From NCBI GenBank assembly GCA_017417055.1, contig JAFPZX010000123.1:1-32865 (forward strand): a stretch of 32,865 bases of DNA. The letters run 5' to 3'. Positions 32,711-32,865 of the stretch are shown here, piece after piece. The notes below the pieces were generated by a model. The model was not told where the DNA came from. It did not search any database and saw only the letters and a list, made by a program, of their open reading frames with translations. Each line of letters opens with the position of its first letter. The first letter of the stretch is position 1. The stretch comes from Anaerolineaceae bacterium (GTDB lineage Bacteria; Chloroflexota; Anaerolineae; Anaerolineales; Anaerolineaceae). Position numbers and translations under genes: made by a program.

Positions 32711-32865
32711 TTAAACTTGACAGCTAAAACTACGAGATAAAACTCGTAAAAACAAAGAACCTTGACAATTGAATAGAAATGAGCCAAAGGGAAGAAAAAG
32801 AAGCTCTTTTGTGAGATAATTATTTTAGCTTAACAAAATCAACAAAGGAGCTTCTATGAAAGACA
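32711..32865 (+). mobile_element. Left end of a probable insertion sequence (runs off the window)
   Basis: The sequence interrupts a minus-strand gene at about 32710. It contains a perfect hairpin TACGAG-ATAAAA-CTCGTA (32731-32748), two TTGACA boxes (32717-32722, 32762-32767) and a good ribosome site before a new ORF at 32856. No transposase sequence is visible, so family and ends cannot be set. Confidence 0.45.
32856..32865 (+). CDS. Start of a truncated ORF, possible transposase
   Basis: ATG at 32856 has AAAGGAG (32844-32850) five bases before it. Only MKD can be read before the window ends. It would be the transposase if the flanking sequence is an insertion sequence, but the protein is not visible. 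Confidence 0.4.

Noticed and set aside
1-32865. tRNA, rRNA or prophage modules
   Set aside because: No T-loop plus acceptor pairing, rRNA motifs, integrase or structural phage genes were seen by eye; a covariance search was not possible.

Overview
The window looks like chromosome from a mid-GC bacterium of the phylum Chloroflexota, most likely class Anaerolineae. The main support is the SMC protein, whose N-terminal block and GTG-started MPPR lead-in resemble Anaerolineae SMC. The variant APPQ motif in RsmD and the overall gene style agree with this. No rRNA, tRNA, CRISPR array or prophage module was seen. The assignment rests on recalled family resemblance, not on a search.

Left part (1-6.5 kb): an operon enters from the left edge. 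It encodes an unusual amino-acid ABC importer. The first protein is a string of substrate-binding (SBP_bac_3) modules fused to the permease: one nearly complete, three complete and one half module are visible. The next gene is its ATPase, which carries an extra C-terminal domain. A CoA-dependent acyltransferase/condensation-like protein follows. A second version of the importer lies at 27.3-30.0 kb, where binding lobes, permease, ATPase and the extra domain are all on one 919-residue chain. There the binding protein appears circularly permuted (C-lobe before N-lobe). That operon also holds a flavin-binding PNPOx-like protein and an MFS transporter.

Middle part (6.5-19 kb): an AI-2E family exporter-like protein, a small hypothetical, a glycerophosphodiesterase-like protein and a secreted 5'-nucleotidase. 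Next come surface-glycan genes: a UDP-glucuronate-decarboxylase-like SDR and GtrA on the plus strand, and on the minus strand a GT-C-like membrane protein, a polyprenyl-phosphate GT2 and a methyltransferase. rsmD and an unrecognised 433-residue protein complete the region.

Right part (19-27 kb): a plus-strand housekeeping run (orphan DNA methyltransferase, rsmI, rsmE, GNAT) converges on a minus-strand rnc-smc operon. The right edge (31.8-32.9 kb) has an IspD/TarI-like cytidylyltransferase and the last 30 codons of a second nucleotidyltransferase. The latter seems to be cut by a mobile element that runs off the window.

The most striking non-coding structure is a set of three degenerate heptamer arrays, each between two convergent genes. 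Each array has inverted arms, and five of the six flanking stop codons lie at or inside the arrays. The heptamers carry TAA or TAG, and 7 is not a multiple of 3, so each arm presents stops in all three frames to the gene reading into it. A second, degenerate intergenic repeat family shares a core close to CGCRGTTACTRTTCA. Several promoters use an extended -10 of the form TGNTATAAT.
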